From: JAAYAO01 sp051133435
GTDB taxonomy: Bacteria > Actinomycetota > Actinomycetes > Propionibacteriales > Propionibacteriaceae
Reading direction: 5' to 3'
NCBI RefSeq assembly: GCF_051133435.1
Contig: NZ_JBPGNY010000007.1
Span: 1-64,000, forward strand
DNA length: 64,000 bases
A program made the position numbers and the translations under genes. The notes under the pieces were generated by a model. The model was not told the DNA's origin. It did no database searches and saw nothing but the letters and a program-made list of their open reading frames with translations. Of this stretch, positions 50,675-58,459 are shown one piece after another. Numbering within the stretch: position 1 is the first letter of the stretch; each line of letters starts with the position of its first letter.

Positions 50675-51712
50675 TCAGGGACGCTCGAGCTGGCGGTACT
50701 TCTCGCGCAGGGCCGCGGCGATCTCATCGGGGGTACGGGCGATGGACACCTCGGGCAGGTGGGTGCCGGGCAGGCCGGCCCGGGGGCCGTCGTCCACCGC
50801 GTCGATGCGCACCAGGAAGGACGGACGCTGCATCGACCGGAAGTGCAAGCGGCCCAGGTACTCACCCAGGATGCCGATCGAGAGCATCATCGCGCCGCTC
50901 AGAATCGCCAGCATGGACGCCAGGGTGGTGAAGCCGGCCACCTCGATACGGCCCATCAGGTAGCGCACCAGGACGAAGATCAGCAGGCCCACCCCGAGCA
51001 GTGAGGTGAAGGCGCCGAGCCAACTCACCAGCTTCAGCGGCACGGTGCCGTAGCCGGTGACCATGTTCATCGCATGGCGCACCAGCGACGAGAAGGTGTA
51101 ACCGGATTTGCCGTCGTTGCGCATGTCCATCTGCACCCGAACACGCTCGATACTGACGGTCGTCCAGCTCAGCAACACGTCCAGGTTGGTGAACTGGTCG
51201 GCGACGTGGGCGAAGCCGTCGCGCAGGTCGGTGCGGAAGGCGCGGAAGGCGCTGACGTCCTTGGCGCTGGGCACCTCGGCGGCGGCCAGAGCGGTCTTCA
51301 CCGTGCGTGAGGCCAGCGAGCGCAGCAGCCCGTGTTCCTCTTCGGCGGCGACGCCGTACACCAGGTCGATCAGCGGATTCTGCAAGGGGGCCAGCAGGGG
51401 TTCGATCTGTTCGGGCAGGTGCTGCAGGTCGTCGTCCATCGTGACCGTGATCTCGTACCGCGCCCGGGCCAACCCCGCCAACAGGGCGTTGTGCTGGCCG
51501 TAGTTGCGGCGCAACAACACCGCGCGCACCACACCCGGATGATCGACCTCCAACGCGTGCGCCACCGCGTAGGTGTCGTCGGGAGAGCCGTCCACCACCA
51601 TGATCACCTCGAAGGCCGTGGTCAACTTCGGGAGTTCGACCAGCAGCCGTTCCACCAACTTCGGCAGGGTGTCGCGCGACCGATAGCAGGGAATGACGAC
51701 CGAAACCCTCAT
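50675..51712 (-). CDS. gtrB: GtrB/DPM1-like polyprenyl-phosphate glycosyltransferase
   Basis: A 345-residue GT2 enzyme with C-terminal membrane helices: VSVVIPCYRS, VMVVDGSPDDT, RRNYGQHNALLAGLARA, the metal-binding TMDDDLQHLPEQI, then two helices (LLGVGLLIFVLVRYLM and ASMLAILSGAMMLSIGILGEYLGRL). Such enzymes load a sugar on polyprenyl phosphate for later transfer outside the membrane. The ATG at 51712 overlaps the gtrA stop by 4 bases. Which sugar it carries is unknown. Confidence 0.88.
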   Translation of the reverse strand: MRVSVVIPCYRSRDTLPKLVERLLVELPKLTTAFEVIMVVDGSPDDTYAVAHALEVDHPGVVRAVLLRRNYGQHNALLAGLARARYEITVTMDDDLQHLPEQIEPLLAPLQNPLIDLVYGVAAEEEHGLLRSLASRTVKTALAAAEVPSAKDVSAFRAFRTDLRDGFAHVADQFTNLDVLLSWTTVSIERVRVQMDMRNDGKSGYTFSSLVRHAMNMVTGYGTVPLKLVSWLGAFTSLLGVGLLIFVLVRYLMGRIEVAGFTTLASMLAILSGAMMLSIGILGEYLGRLHFRSMQRPSFLVRIDAVDDGPRAGLPGTHLPEVSIARTPDEIAAALREKYRQLERP

Positions 51713-52182
51713 GGTTGCTCCTTGGTCACATGCTCGGACGGCTCCTGGGCGGGTGGCCGCGCGTCGTGTTCGGGTTCGCGATCGCGGAAGGAGAAGAACC
51801 GGTGCCCCAGATAGCTCGCGACCGCGATCACCACGATGGCCAGCACCTGGGCGAACAGCGGCGGCATCCCGAAGACCTCGACCAGGAAGGGCGTGGCGAC
51901 CAAGCCGGCGATCGCACCGGAGGCCCAGACCGACAGGAACCGCACGAAGTCGGCCCAGATCGTGCCGCGGGAGTGGAAGACGAGATTGCGGTAGGCGGGA
52001 AAGGCGCAGGCGATGGTGATGGCTTGGGCCACCAGGATCGCGATCATGTAGTGCCAGCCGATCCACAACCCCAGGGCCACCAGTCCGACGTAGCCCAGAG
52101 CCGTGCAGCCCGCCACCACCAGATAGCGCAACTGGTGGTACGACCGGAACAGGTCGATGATGCGTCTCAACAGGCTCGGCAC
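51709..52182 (-). CDS. gtrA: GtrA-like flippase
   Basis: A 157-residue protein with four membrane helices and the GtrA pattern: LRYLVVAGCTALGYVGLVALG, AQAITIACAFPAYRNLVFHSR, FVRFLSVWASGAIAGLV, and a final VLAIVVIAVASYLGHRFFSFR. It probably flips the polyprenyl-linked sugar made by GtrB. It starts at GTG 52182 and is divergent from the WecE-type gene with a 40-base gap. Confidence 0.88.
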   Translation of the reverse strand: MPSLLRRIIDLFRSYHQLRYLVVAGCTALGYVGLVALGLWIGWHYMIAILVAQAITIACAFPAYRNLVFHSRGTIWADFVRFLSVWASGAIAGLVATPFLVEVFGMPPLFAQVLAIVVIAVASYLGHRFFSFRDREPEHDARPPAQEPSEHVTKEQP

Positions 52183-52222
52183 CGCACTACTGTAAGGGTG
52201 TCCGATTGTGAAAGGTGAATCC

Positions 52223-53362
52223 GTGAGCCGAATCCTGTTCAGCGAGCCCTACCTGGCCGGGCTGGAGAGTGAGTACGTCGCCGAGGCTCTGGCCTCACCG
52301 GGATGGCAGGGGGACGGTCCGTTCACCGCGAAGGCGACCCGCTGGCTGACCGAGTACACCGGCGCCCCACACGCCCTGCTCACCACCAGCTGCACCCACG
52401 CCCTGGAGATGTCGGTGATGCTGCTTGGGATCGGCCCCGGGGACGAGGTGGTCGTGCCCTCCTTCACTTTCTCGTCCACGGCCGCCGCGGTGGCGATTCG
52501 GGGAGCGACGCCGGTGTTCGTCGATGTCGACCCGGTCACCTTGAACATCGACCCAGCCCTGGTGGAGGCGGCGATCACCGAACGCACCAAGGCGGTGTTC
52601 ATCGTCCATTACGGCGGGGTGGCCTGCGACATGCCCGCCCTGCAACGCATCACCGCCGAACACGGGCTGCACCTGGTCGAGGACAATGCCCACGCCATCG
52701 GCGCTTACCTGGACGATCGACACCTGGGCACCTTCGGAACGCTCGCCACCCAGAGTTGGCATGCCACCAAGAATGTCGCCTGCGGTGAGGGCGGGGCGTT
52801 GCTGATCAACGACCCCGAGCTGTTCGAGCCGGCCGAGGTGCTGCGCGAGAAGGGCACGAACCGGTCGAAGTTCCTGCGCGGTCAGGTCGACAAGTACACC
52901 TGGGTGGAGCAGGGCTCGTCCTACCTGCCCAGCGACATTCTGGCCGCACTGTTGCTGGCCCAGTTCGAACGCTTCGAGCAGATTCAGGCCCGCCGGCACC
53001 GGGTGTGGGACGCCTACGCCGCCGAGTTGGCCGATTGGGCCGCGGCGCAGAACGTCGCCTTGATGACCATTCCGGCCGGACGCCGCCATCCGGCCCACGC
53101 CTTCTTCATGGTGATGCCCAGCCACGCCGATCAGGGCGGGCTGCTGACCCATCTGCGCGAACACGACATCGTCGGCACCTTCCACTACCAGCCACTCGAT
53201 TCCGCACCGGCCGGACGGGCCTTCGGCCGCACCCCCGCGCCTTGTCCGGTCACCGCCGATGCGGCGATGCGGCTGGTGCGCCTGCCGCTGCACGCCAAGA
53301 TGACCGACGAGGACATCGCCCGGGTGATCGGCGTGACCCGCGAGTACCGGGTGCAGGCATGA
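52223..53362 (+). CDS. wecE: dTDP-4-amino-4,6-dideoxygalactose transaminase
   Basis: A PLP sugar aminotransferase of the RffA/WecE type, 379 residues: TTSCTHALEMSVMLLGIGPGD, VPSFTFSSTAAAV, VEDNAHAIGA, the Schiff-base lysine in SWHATKNVACGEGGAL (Lys183), REKGTNRSKFLRGQ and VDKYTWVEQGSSYLPSD, which is strongly RffA-like. It converts dTDP-4-keto-6-deoxyglucose to dTDP-Fuc4N. The GTG at 52223 has AAAGG at good spacing; a GTG at 52208 is possible. It overlaps the wecD-like gene by 4 bases. Confidence 0.93.
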   Translation: MSRILFSEPYLAGLESEYVAEALASPGWQGDGPFTAKATRWLTEYTGAPHALLTTSCTHALEMSVMLLGIGPGDEVVVPSFTFSSTAAAVAIRGATPVFVDVDPVTLNIDPALVEAAITERTKAVFIVHYGGVACDMPALQRITAEHGLHLVEDNAHAIGAYLDDRHLGTFGTLATQSWHATKNVACGEGGALLINDPELFEPAEVLREKGTNRSKFLRGQVDKYTWVEQGSSYLPSDILAALLLAQFERFEQIQARRHRVWDAYAAELADWAAAQNVALMTIPAGRRHPAHAFFMVMPSHADQGGLLTHLREHDIVGTFHYQPLDSAPAGRAFGRTPAPCPVTADAAMRLVRLPLHAKMTDEDIARVIGVTREYRVQA

Positions 53363-54126
53363 GCTGGGCGGGGCTGAGCGGTTCGGGGGTCACGCTGAGT
53401 GACAGCCCGTACGAGACCAACCGCTTCGGACGTACCTTCGCCCGGATCGTGGTGGGCCACGACGCCGACGAATCGGTCGCCGGTGAACTCACGAGCCTGA
53501 TCGACGGCTGTGAGGCCGAGATCATCGTGGTGCGGTATCCGGCCGGGCTGGCCCGACTCGGTGCGGTGCTGGCCAAGTCGGGACGAGGCGTGCTGCCCGC
53601 CGACACCTTGGTTTATTGGGAGGTGCCGGCCGCCGATGCCGAGGCCGCCGGGGCCGACGGGCTGACCACCTCGGTCGACGACACTCCCTCGGCCGAAACC
53701 TCCGCGGTGTTGCGCCGGGTGGTGGAGGCCTCCTTCGCCGGTTACGGCAACCACTACACCGCCAACCCCGACCTCGACCCCGAGCTGGCGCTGGCCGGCT
53801 ATCTGGAATGGGCCGCACGCGCCTATGCCACCAACCCGCGCAATGTGGTGCTGCTGCGGCACCGCGACGAGGTGGTCGGGGCCGCGACGCTGACCAGCGA
53901 CGGTGACGACCTGGAGATCGAGTTGGCCGGTCTCGTCCCGGCAGCCCAGGGTCAGGGCTGGTATGCCGACCTGCTCACCGCGGTGCGGGCCGAGGCGGTG
54001 AAGCGCGGCCTGGGCCGGGTGATCATCTCGACCCAGGCGGCCAACGTCCGGGTGCAGCGGGCCTGGGCCCGGGCCGGTTTCAAACCCTTCGCGGCGGTGA
54101 ACACCTGCCACCTGATCCGGCGCTGA
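53359..54126 (+). CDS. wecD: dTDP-fucosamine N-acetyltransferase (WecD-like)
   Basis: A 255-residue GNAT enzyme in ATGA overlap with wecE. The N-terminal ~120 residues are the variable accessory part of WecD. The acetyl-CoA site is VPAAQGQGWYADLL (about 193-206), followed by IISTQAANVRVQRAWARAGFKP. It should acetylate dTDP-Fuc4N to dTDP-Fuc4NAc. Naming rests on the fold and on its coupling to the wecE-type gene. Confidence 0.83.
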   Translation: MSWAGLSGSGVTLSDSPYETNRFGRTFARIVVGHDADESVAGELTSLIDGCEAEIIVVRYPAGLARLGAVLAKSGRGVLPADTLVYWEVPAADAEAAGADGLTTSVDDTPSAETSAVLRRVVEASFAGYGNHYTANPDLDPELALAGYLEWAARAYATNPRNVVLLRHRDEVVGAATLTSDGDDLEIELAGLVPAAQGQGWYADLLTAVRAEAVKRGLGRVIISTQAANVRVQRAWARAGFKPFAAVNTCHLIRR

Positions 54127-54133
54127 GCCCGAC

Positions 54134-56536
54134 CTAGAGCCGGTAGATGTGCACGTCGGAGTTCTCGTAGACCAGCTCGGCGTGGTCGGCGAGTTCTTCG
54201 CTGAACGCTCCGGCGTGTTTGTCGGCGAACAGCCAGCGCACCTTGCGGGCCCGTAACGCGTCCAGCACCTCGGGGGTGGGGGCGTAGAAGGCCGCCTCGT
54301 TGAGCTTGAACAGTTCCTGGTCGTGGAAGGGCTGGCGGGAGAAGATCAGGTCGTTCGTGCCGTGCGCCTGATGGGCCTCGGCGGTGTACCCCCAACCCTC
54401 GAGCAGCACCCGACGCTGGGTGAACGCGCCCACCCAGAACAGCCTGGTGTCACAGTCGGGCACGGTCTTCTTGACCGCACAGTGCAGGTTGGTGGCCACG
54501 ATGTCGGATGTCGCGGAGTTGTCGCGCAACCACAGGGTGGCCGACGTTTCGGCCGCGGTGACCGTGGTCGGGGACTCCGTCGTGGGACGGGCCGCGGCTA
54601 TGTGCGCTGATTGAACCCCGTCGTAGGCCACCACCAGCGCGCCCGCCAGGGCCAGGGCCGGAATCAGCAACCGCTGCACCCAACGTCGGTTCGGCCACCG
54701 GCGACGCAGGCCGTACACCAGTACTGCGGCACCGGCCAGGGCGATGGCCCAGTGGGCGAATCGAAGCCAGTCGGGGTGAGTGTTGCCCGCATAGAGCACC
54801 CGGGTCAGCGGCAGCGCTGCGCCGAACTGTCCGGCCACGAAGCCCAGCCACACCCCGGCCCGTCCGGTACGCCACAACCAGGCAACGACGAGCACGGTGG
54901 CGCAGGCCAGCAACCAGAGGGCGTAGGAGGGAATGATCGTGCGGTTGATCTCGGAGGCCTGCTCGGGTTGGGGGGCGAGTTGGCGCAGGTTGAGCAACAG
55001 GGCGGCGCCGACCGCGTAGCCGAAGATGGCAGCACCGATGCTGATGGTGCGGCCGTGGGCGGCGCAGCTGCGGTGCCAGGCCCAGTGGGCACCGACCCCG
55101 GCCATCAGATGCCAGGCGACCACGGCACCGAGAAAGAAGTAGACCTGCGAGAAACCGTCCTGGTTCACCAGCATCATCGCCGCCCAGCCGGCAACTCCGA
55201 TGCCGAGCATCAGCCAGGCACTGGGGTTGGCCCGCCAGCGGGGAGCCGAGATCCAGACGTACCCGAAGGCGATCACGTAGCCGAGCAGCAGCAGGCCCAG
55301 CAGCAGCGGTGCGCCGGCACGATCCAGGCCGGGCAGCACCGGGTCCAGGGAGGTGGGGGTACGGCCGTGCATCTGCACCCAGGCCGTATGCAGCCGGAAG
55401 GACGAGAAGAGTTGAACGTGCACCCCGGCCGAACCACCGGAGGTGAGCGGCATCGTGGCCGCCAGCACCGCCGCCGTCGCGCCCAGACCGAGCAGGGCCG
55501 GTTTGAGATGGCTGCGCAGGGTCAGCAGGCACATCGCCACCACGGCGAGCATGCCGCAGATCAGTACCGGCAGCACCGAGCCCTTGGCGCCGGAGTTGCC
55601 CAACAGGGCGAGCACCAGCACGACCCAGTGACCCGGGGACAGCCGGCGCTGTTGCAAGAGCATCACCAGCATCGACATCGCCAACGGGGTGACTGCCAGG
55701 GCGAACTGTTGGGAGGGGCTGTGTACCGCCGAGGGGTGTAGTCCGGGAAGCTCACCCCATACCGGCAGAATCGCCGCCGCATTGGCGACGCACAGCGCGG
55801 CCAGGGCTCCGGGCCAGTAGGCACCGGTGAGCTGTTTGCCGATCACCATCACCATGCCGAGCGCGGCCAACAGCACCACCGGCATCCACAGCCGCATCAT
55901 CAGCACGTTCAGATCGAGGCCGGTGCCGGCCAGGGAGGCGATGTGGGCGTTGGAGAACCAGTGGTACCAGAACGGGGTGCCCGCAACCTGGGGCAGATCG
56001 GGCGGTACCGCATGCTGAAGCTGGGCGGTGAGCGCCAACTGCCAGAAATCGTCCTGGAACCAGTGCAGTCGCCCGGGGGGCAGATCCGACGGTGAGAAGA
56101 GCAACCGACTGACGCCTGCCAGAACCCTGATCACCGCGGCGGTGAACAACCAGATAGCGACCGCGCCGGGCCCGGCCGGCGCCGGCTCCCGACGTCGCCA
56201 GGCGTAACGGAATCGGGGCAGCAGACTGACCACCAGCACCGGTACCGGCCAGGCGATGAAGGCCTGGTTCACGCCCAGCCAGGTGAGCAGCAGCCACAAC
56301 TGCACGCTGACCGCCATGCCGAGGGTGATGCCCACCATGATCTCGGTGAACCAACTGCCGCGGCGGCCCAACAGCAGCCGGGCCAACACCACCCCGGGCA
56401 ACGCAACCAGCCACAGCCAGGTGATCGCATACAGCGCGATCTGGGTTTCGGGAGTGTCGTTCAGCCACCAGAAAAACAGCAGGGTGGCTGCCAGCAACAG
56501 CGCGGCCGCTGTGGCATGCACTCGGGCCGGTATCAC
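54134..56536 (-). CDS. Polytopic membrane protein, candidate GT-C transferase or polymerase
   Basis: An 800-residue protein with roughly 15-18 hydrophobic helices from the N-terminus to about residue 650 and a final ~150-residue soluble domain (ETSATLWLRDNSATSDIV, EGWGYTAEAHQ, RKVRWLFADKHAG). The extracytoplasmic loop after an early helix pair contains LHWFQDDFWQLALTAQLQHAVPPDLP, a GT-C-like acidic loop. The large soluble end is typical of actinobacterial cell-wall GT-C proteins. It starts at GTG 56536, overlapping the rmlB stop by 4 bases. It could be the glycan polymerase, or the transferase that uses the GtrB-linked sugar; both are inference. Confidence 0.65.
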   Translation of the reverse strand: MIPARVHATAAALLLAATLLFFWWLNDTPETQIALYAITWLWLVALPGVVLARLLLGRRGSWFTEIMVGITLGMAVSVQLWLLLTWLGVNQAFIAWPVPVLVVSLLPRFRYAWRRREPAPAGPGAVAIWLFTAAVIRVLAGVSRLLFSPSDLPPGRLHWFQDDFWQLALTAQLQHAVPPDLPQVAGTPFWYHWFSNAHIASLAGTGLDLNVLMMRLWMPVVLLAALGMVMVIGKQLTGAYWPGALAALCVANAAAILPVWGELPGLHPSAVHSPSQQFALAVTPLAMSMLVMLLQQRRLSPGHWVVLVLALLGNSGAKGSVLPVLICGMLAVVAMCLLTLRSHLKPALLGLGATAAVLAATMPLTSGGSAGVHVQLFSSFRLHTAWVQMHGRTPTSLDPVLPGLDRAGAPLLLGLLLLGYVIAFGYVWISAPRWRANPSAWLMLGIGVAGWAAMMLVNQDGFSQVYFFLGAVVAWHLMAGVGAHWAWHRSCAAHGRTISIGAAIFGYAVGAALLLNLRQLAPQPEQASEINRTIIPSYALWLLACATVLVVAWLWRTGRAGVWLGFVAGQFGAALPLTRVLYAGNTHPDWLRFAHWAIALAGAAVLVYGLRRRWPNRRWVQRLLIPALALAGALVVAYDGVQSAHIAAARPTTESPTTVTAAETSATLWLRDNSATSDIVATNLHCAVKKTVPDCDTRLFWVGAFTQRRVLLEGWGYTAEAHQAHGTNDLIFSRQPFHDQELFKLNEAAFYAPTPEVLDALRARKVRWLFADKHAGAFSEELADHAELVYENSDVHIYRL

Positions 56537-57531
56537 TGACCCGTCTTCGCGTACTTCTGCTCGGTGGCGGCCTTCATCGGACGCCACCAGTCCTCATGGG
56601 CGCGGTACCACTCGATGGTCGCGGCCAGACCGGATTCGAAGTCGCGGTACTGCGGCTGCCAGCCGAGCTCGTCGCGAAGGCGCGTCCAGTCGATCGCATA
56701 GCGCAGGTCGTGGCCGGGCCGGTCGTTGACGTGATCGTAGGCGTCGGCGGGTTGTCCCATCTTGGTCAGGATCATTTCGATCACCGACTTGTTGTTCATT
56801 TCCCCGTCCGCGCCGATCAAGTAGGTCTCGCCGATTCGTCCGTCCTCGAGAATCCGCACCACCGCGGCATTGTGATCGTCGACGTGAATCCAGTCGCGCA
56901 CGTTGAGTCCGGCGCCGTAGAGCTTGGGACGCAGCCCGTCGATCACATTGGTGATCTGTCGGGGAATGAACTTCTCGACATGCTGGTAGGGGCCGTAGTT
57001 GTTCGAGCAGTTGCTCAGCGTGGCCGGCACCCCGAAGCTGCGCACCCAGGCGCGCACCAGGTGGTCGCTGGACGCCTTCGAGGCCGAGTAGGGGCTGGAC
57101 GGGTTGTAGGCGGTGGTCTCGGCGAACCGCTCCGGGTCGTCCAACTCGAGGTCGCCGTACACCTCATCGGTGGAGATGTGGTGGTAGCGCACCCCGGTGC
57201 GACGCACTGCTTCGAGCAGCACGAAGGTGCCGACAATATTGGTCTGTATGAACGGGGAGGGGTCGTTCAGCGAGTTGTCGTTGTGCGACTCGGCCGCGAA
57301 ATGCACGATCCGATCGACCCGGTCGGCCAGTTCGTTGACCACCGCCGCATCGGCCACATCACCGTGCACGAACTCGACCCGGTTTTCCGGGAGCCCGGCC
57401 AGGGAGGAGCGATGACCCGCATAGGTCAGGGCGTCGAGCACCACCACTTCGTCGTCGGTGTGCCCGATCAGGTGGTGAACGAAGTTGGCACCGATGAACC
57501 CGGCACCCCCGGTGACCAATGTGCGTGTCAT
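56533..57531 (-). CDS. rmlB: dTDP-glucose 4,6-dehydratase
   Basis: A 332-residue SDR enzyme: LVTGGAGFIGANFV, LDALTYAGHRSSL, HFAAESHNDNSL, the catalytic STDEVYGDLE and SPYSASKASSDHLV (Tyr-x3-Lys), NCSNNYGPYQHVEKFIP, and NVRDWIHVDDHNAAV. It makes dTDP-4-keto-6-deoxyglucose, the substrate of the WecE-type transaminase. The start is set at MTRTLVTGG (57531). It is translationally coupled to the membrane protein that follows. Confidence 0.95.
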   Translation of the reverse strand: MTRTLVTGGAGFIGANFVHHLIGHTDDEVVVLDALTYAGHRSSLAGLPENRVEFVHGDVADAAVVNELADRVDRIVHFAAESHNDNSLNDPSPFIQTNIVGTFVLLEAVRRTGVRYHHISTDEVYGDLELDDPERFAETTAYNPSSPYSASKASSDHLVRAWVRSFGVPATLSNCSNNYGPYQHVEKFIPRQITNVIDGLRPKLYGAGLNVRDWIHVDDHNAAVVRILEDGRIGETYLIGADGEMNNKSVIEMILTKMGQPADAYDHVNDRPGHDLRYAIDWTRLRDELGWQPQYRDFESGLAATIEWYRAHEDWWRPMKAATEQKYAKTGQ

Positions 57532-57576
57532 GGAATGCATCGTAACCGGGTTCGGTCGCTGCCCTATCATCCGAGG

Positions 57577-58323
57577 GTGAGCGGCAAACCCGCTCCGCGG
57601 CGCATCCGTCCCGACGGACTGAAGGCGGACGGGACGGATGTCGTACCGGGCGTGCGCCGGACCCGGTTGCGTGAACGCGGCGCTTGGACGTTCGCCGGCG
57701 CGGTGTTTGTGGTGGCGACCGGTATCGGTATTGCTCTGATGCGGATGATCGCCTCCGGCGGCCCGAGAATGACCAACCTGCCCCTACATGTGGAACTGTT
57801 GCTGGCCAGCCGCGCGACCGGGGCCCAACCCGGGTACTCGATCTACTACCCGCTGCTGTCGGCAGCATCGCTGGGCTCGGATGATCCCGCCGTCGTGCTC
57901 TCGGTGGCGACGGTATTGCTCGGGTAGTGATCGGGCTGCGCGTGATGATCACGTACCTGGTCGCGCGATGCTGGGGAGTCGGTCGGTGGCCGGCGGTGCC
58001 GGTGGCGGTGGGTCTGGCTGTCGTGATGCCGCTGTCGTTGCCCGGGGAGTACCTGTAGCTGGGCAAGTTCACCGGCACCATCTGGCACAACTCGACCACG
58101 ATCCTGGCGATGCCGTTCAGCCTGCTGTTCTTCGTGGTGGCCGTGGAATACCTCGGGCGCCGCCGGGTGCCGCGGTGGCTGCATGTGGCGCTGGTTGCGT
58201 TGGCTTGTCGCGGGTCTCGGACTGGTGCAAGTGCTGCTCGGCATCTACTTCTTGGTTGTGATGGGGCACGGGTGGCCCGCCACCTGGGTTCGCCTGTTCG
58301 CCGAACCGGTCCCGCGCTGGTGA
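57577..58323 (+). pseudogene. Broken polytopic membrane protein gene (possible Wzy-like)
   Basis: An intact start (GTG 57577) gives 116 residues including a membrane helix (WTFAGAVFVVATGIGIALM) and PLHVELLLASRATG. It stops at 57925-57927, but the sense frame continues one phase over (VIGLRVMITYLVARCWGVG, VGLAVVMPLSLPGEYL). It then meets a TAG and resumes with LGKFTGTIWHNSTTILAMPFS and FFVVAVEYLGRR. After another phase change it ends GLVQVLLGIYFLVVMGHGW and AEPVPRW at a TGA (58321-58323). At least two frameshifts and one in-frame stop mark it as decayed. The WHN-T motif occurs in polysaccharide-locus membrane proteins of the polymerase type. Confidence 0.82.
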
Positions 58324-58459
58324 GGGCACGGCAACGTCGGCACCTTTCACCCTGACGCGAACTCGCTGACGATTCGGCGGGTAGCGACTTACTGTGGGGG
58401 GGCACCCGTGACATGCTGGACAATCATGGGCACGGGTGCCCGCGACAGCAGGAGGAAAT

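Noticed and set aside
49751..57531. dTDP-rhamnose pathway
   Set aside because: Only rmlA and rmlB are present. With WecE- and WecD-type enzymes adjacent and no rmlC or rmlD, Fuc4NAc is the better reading.
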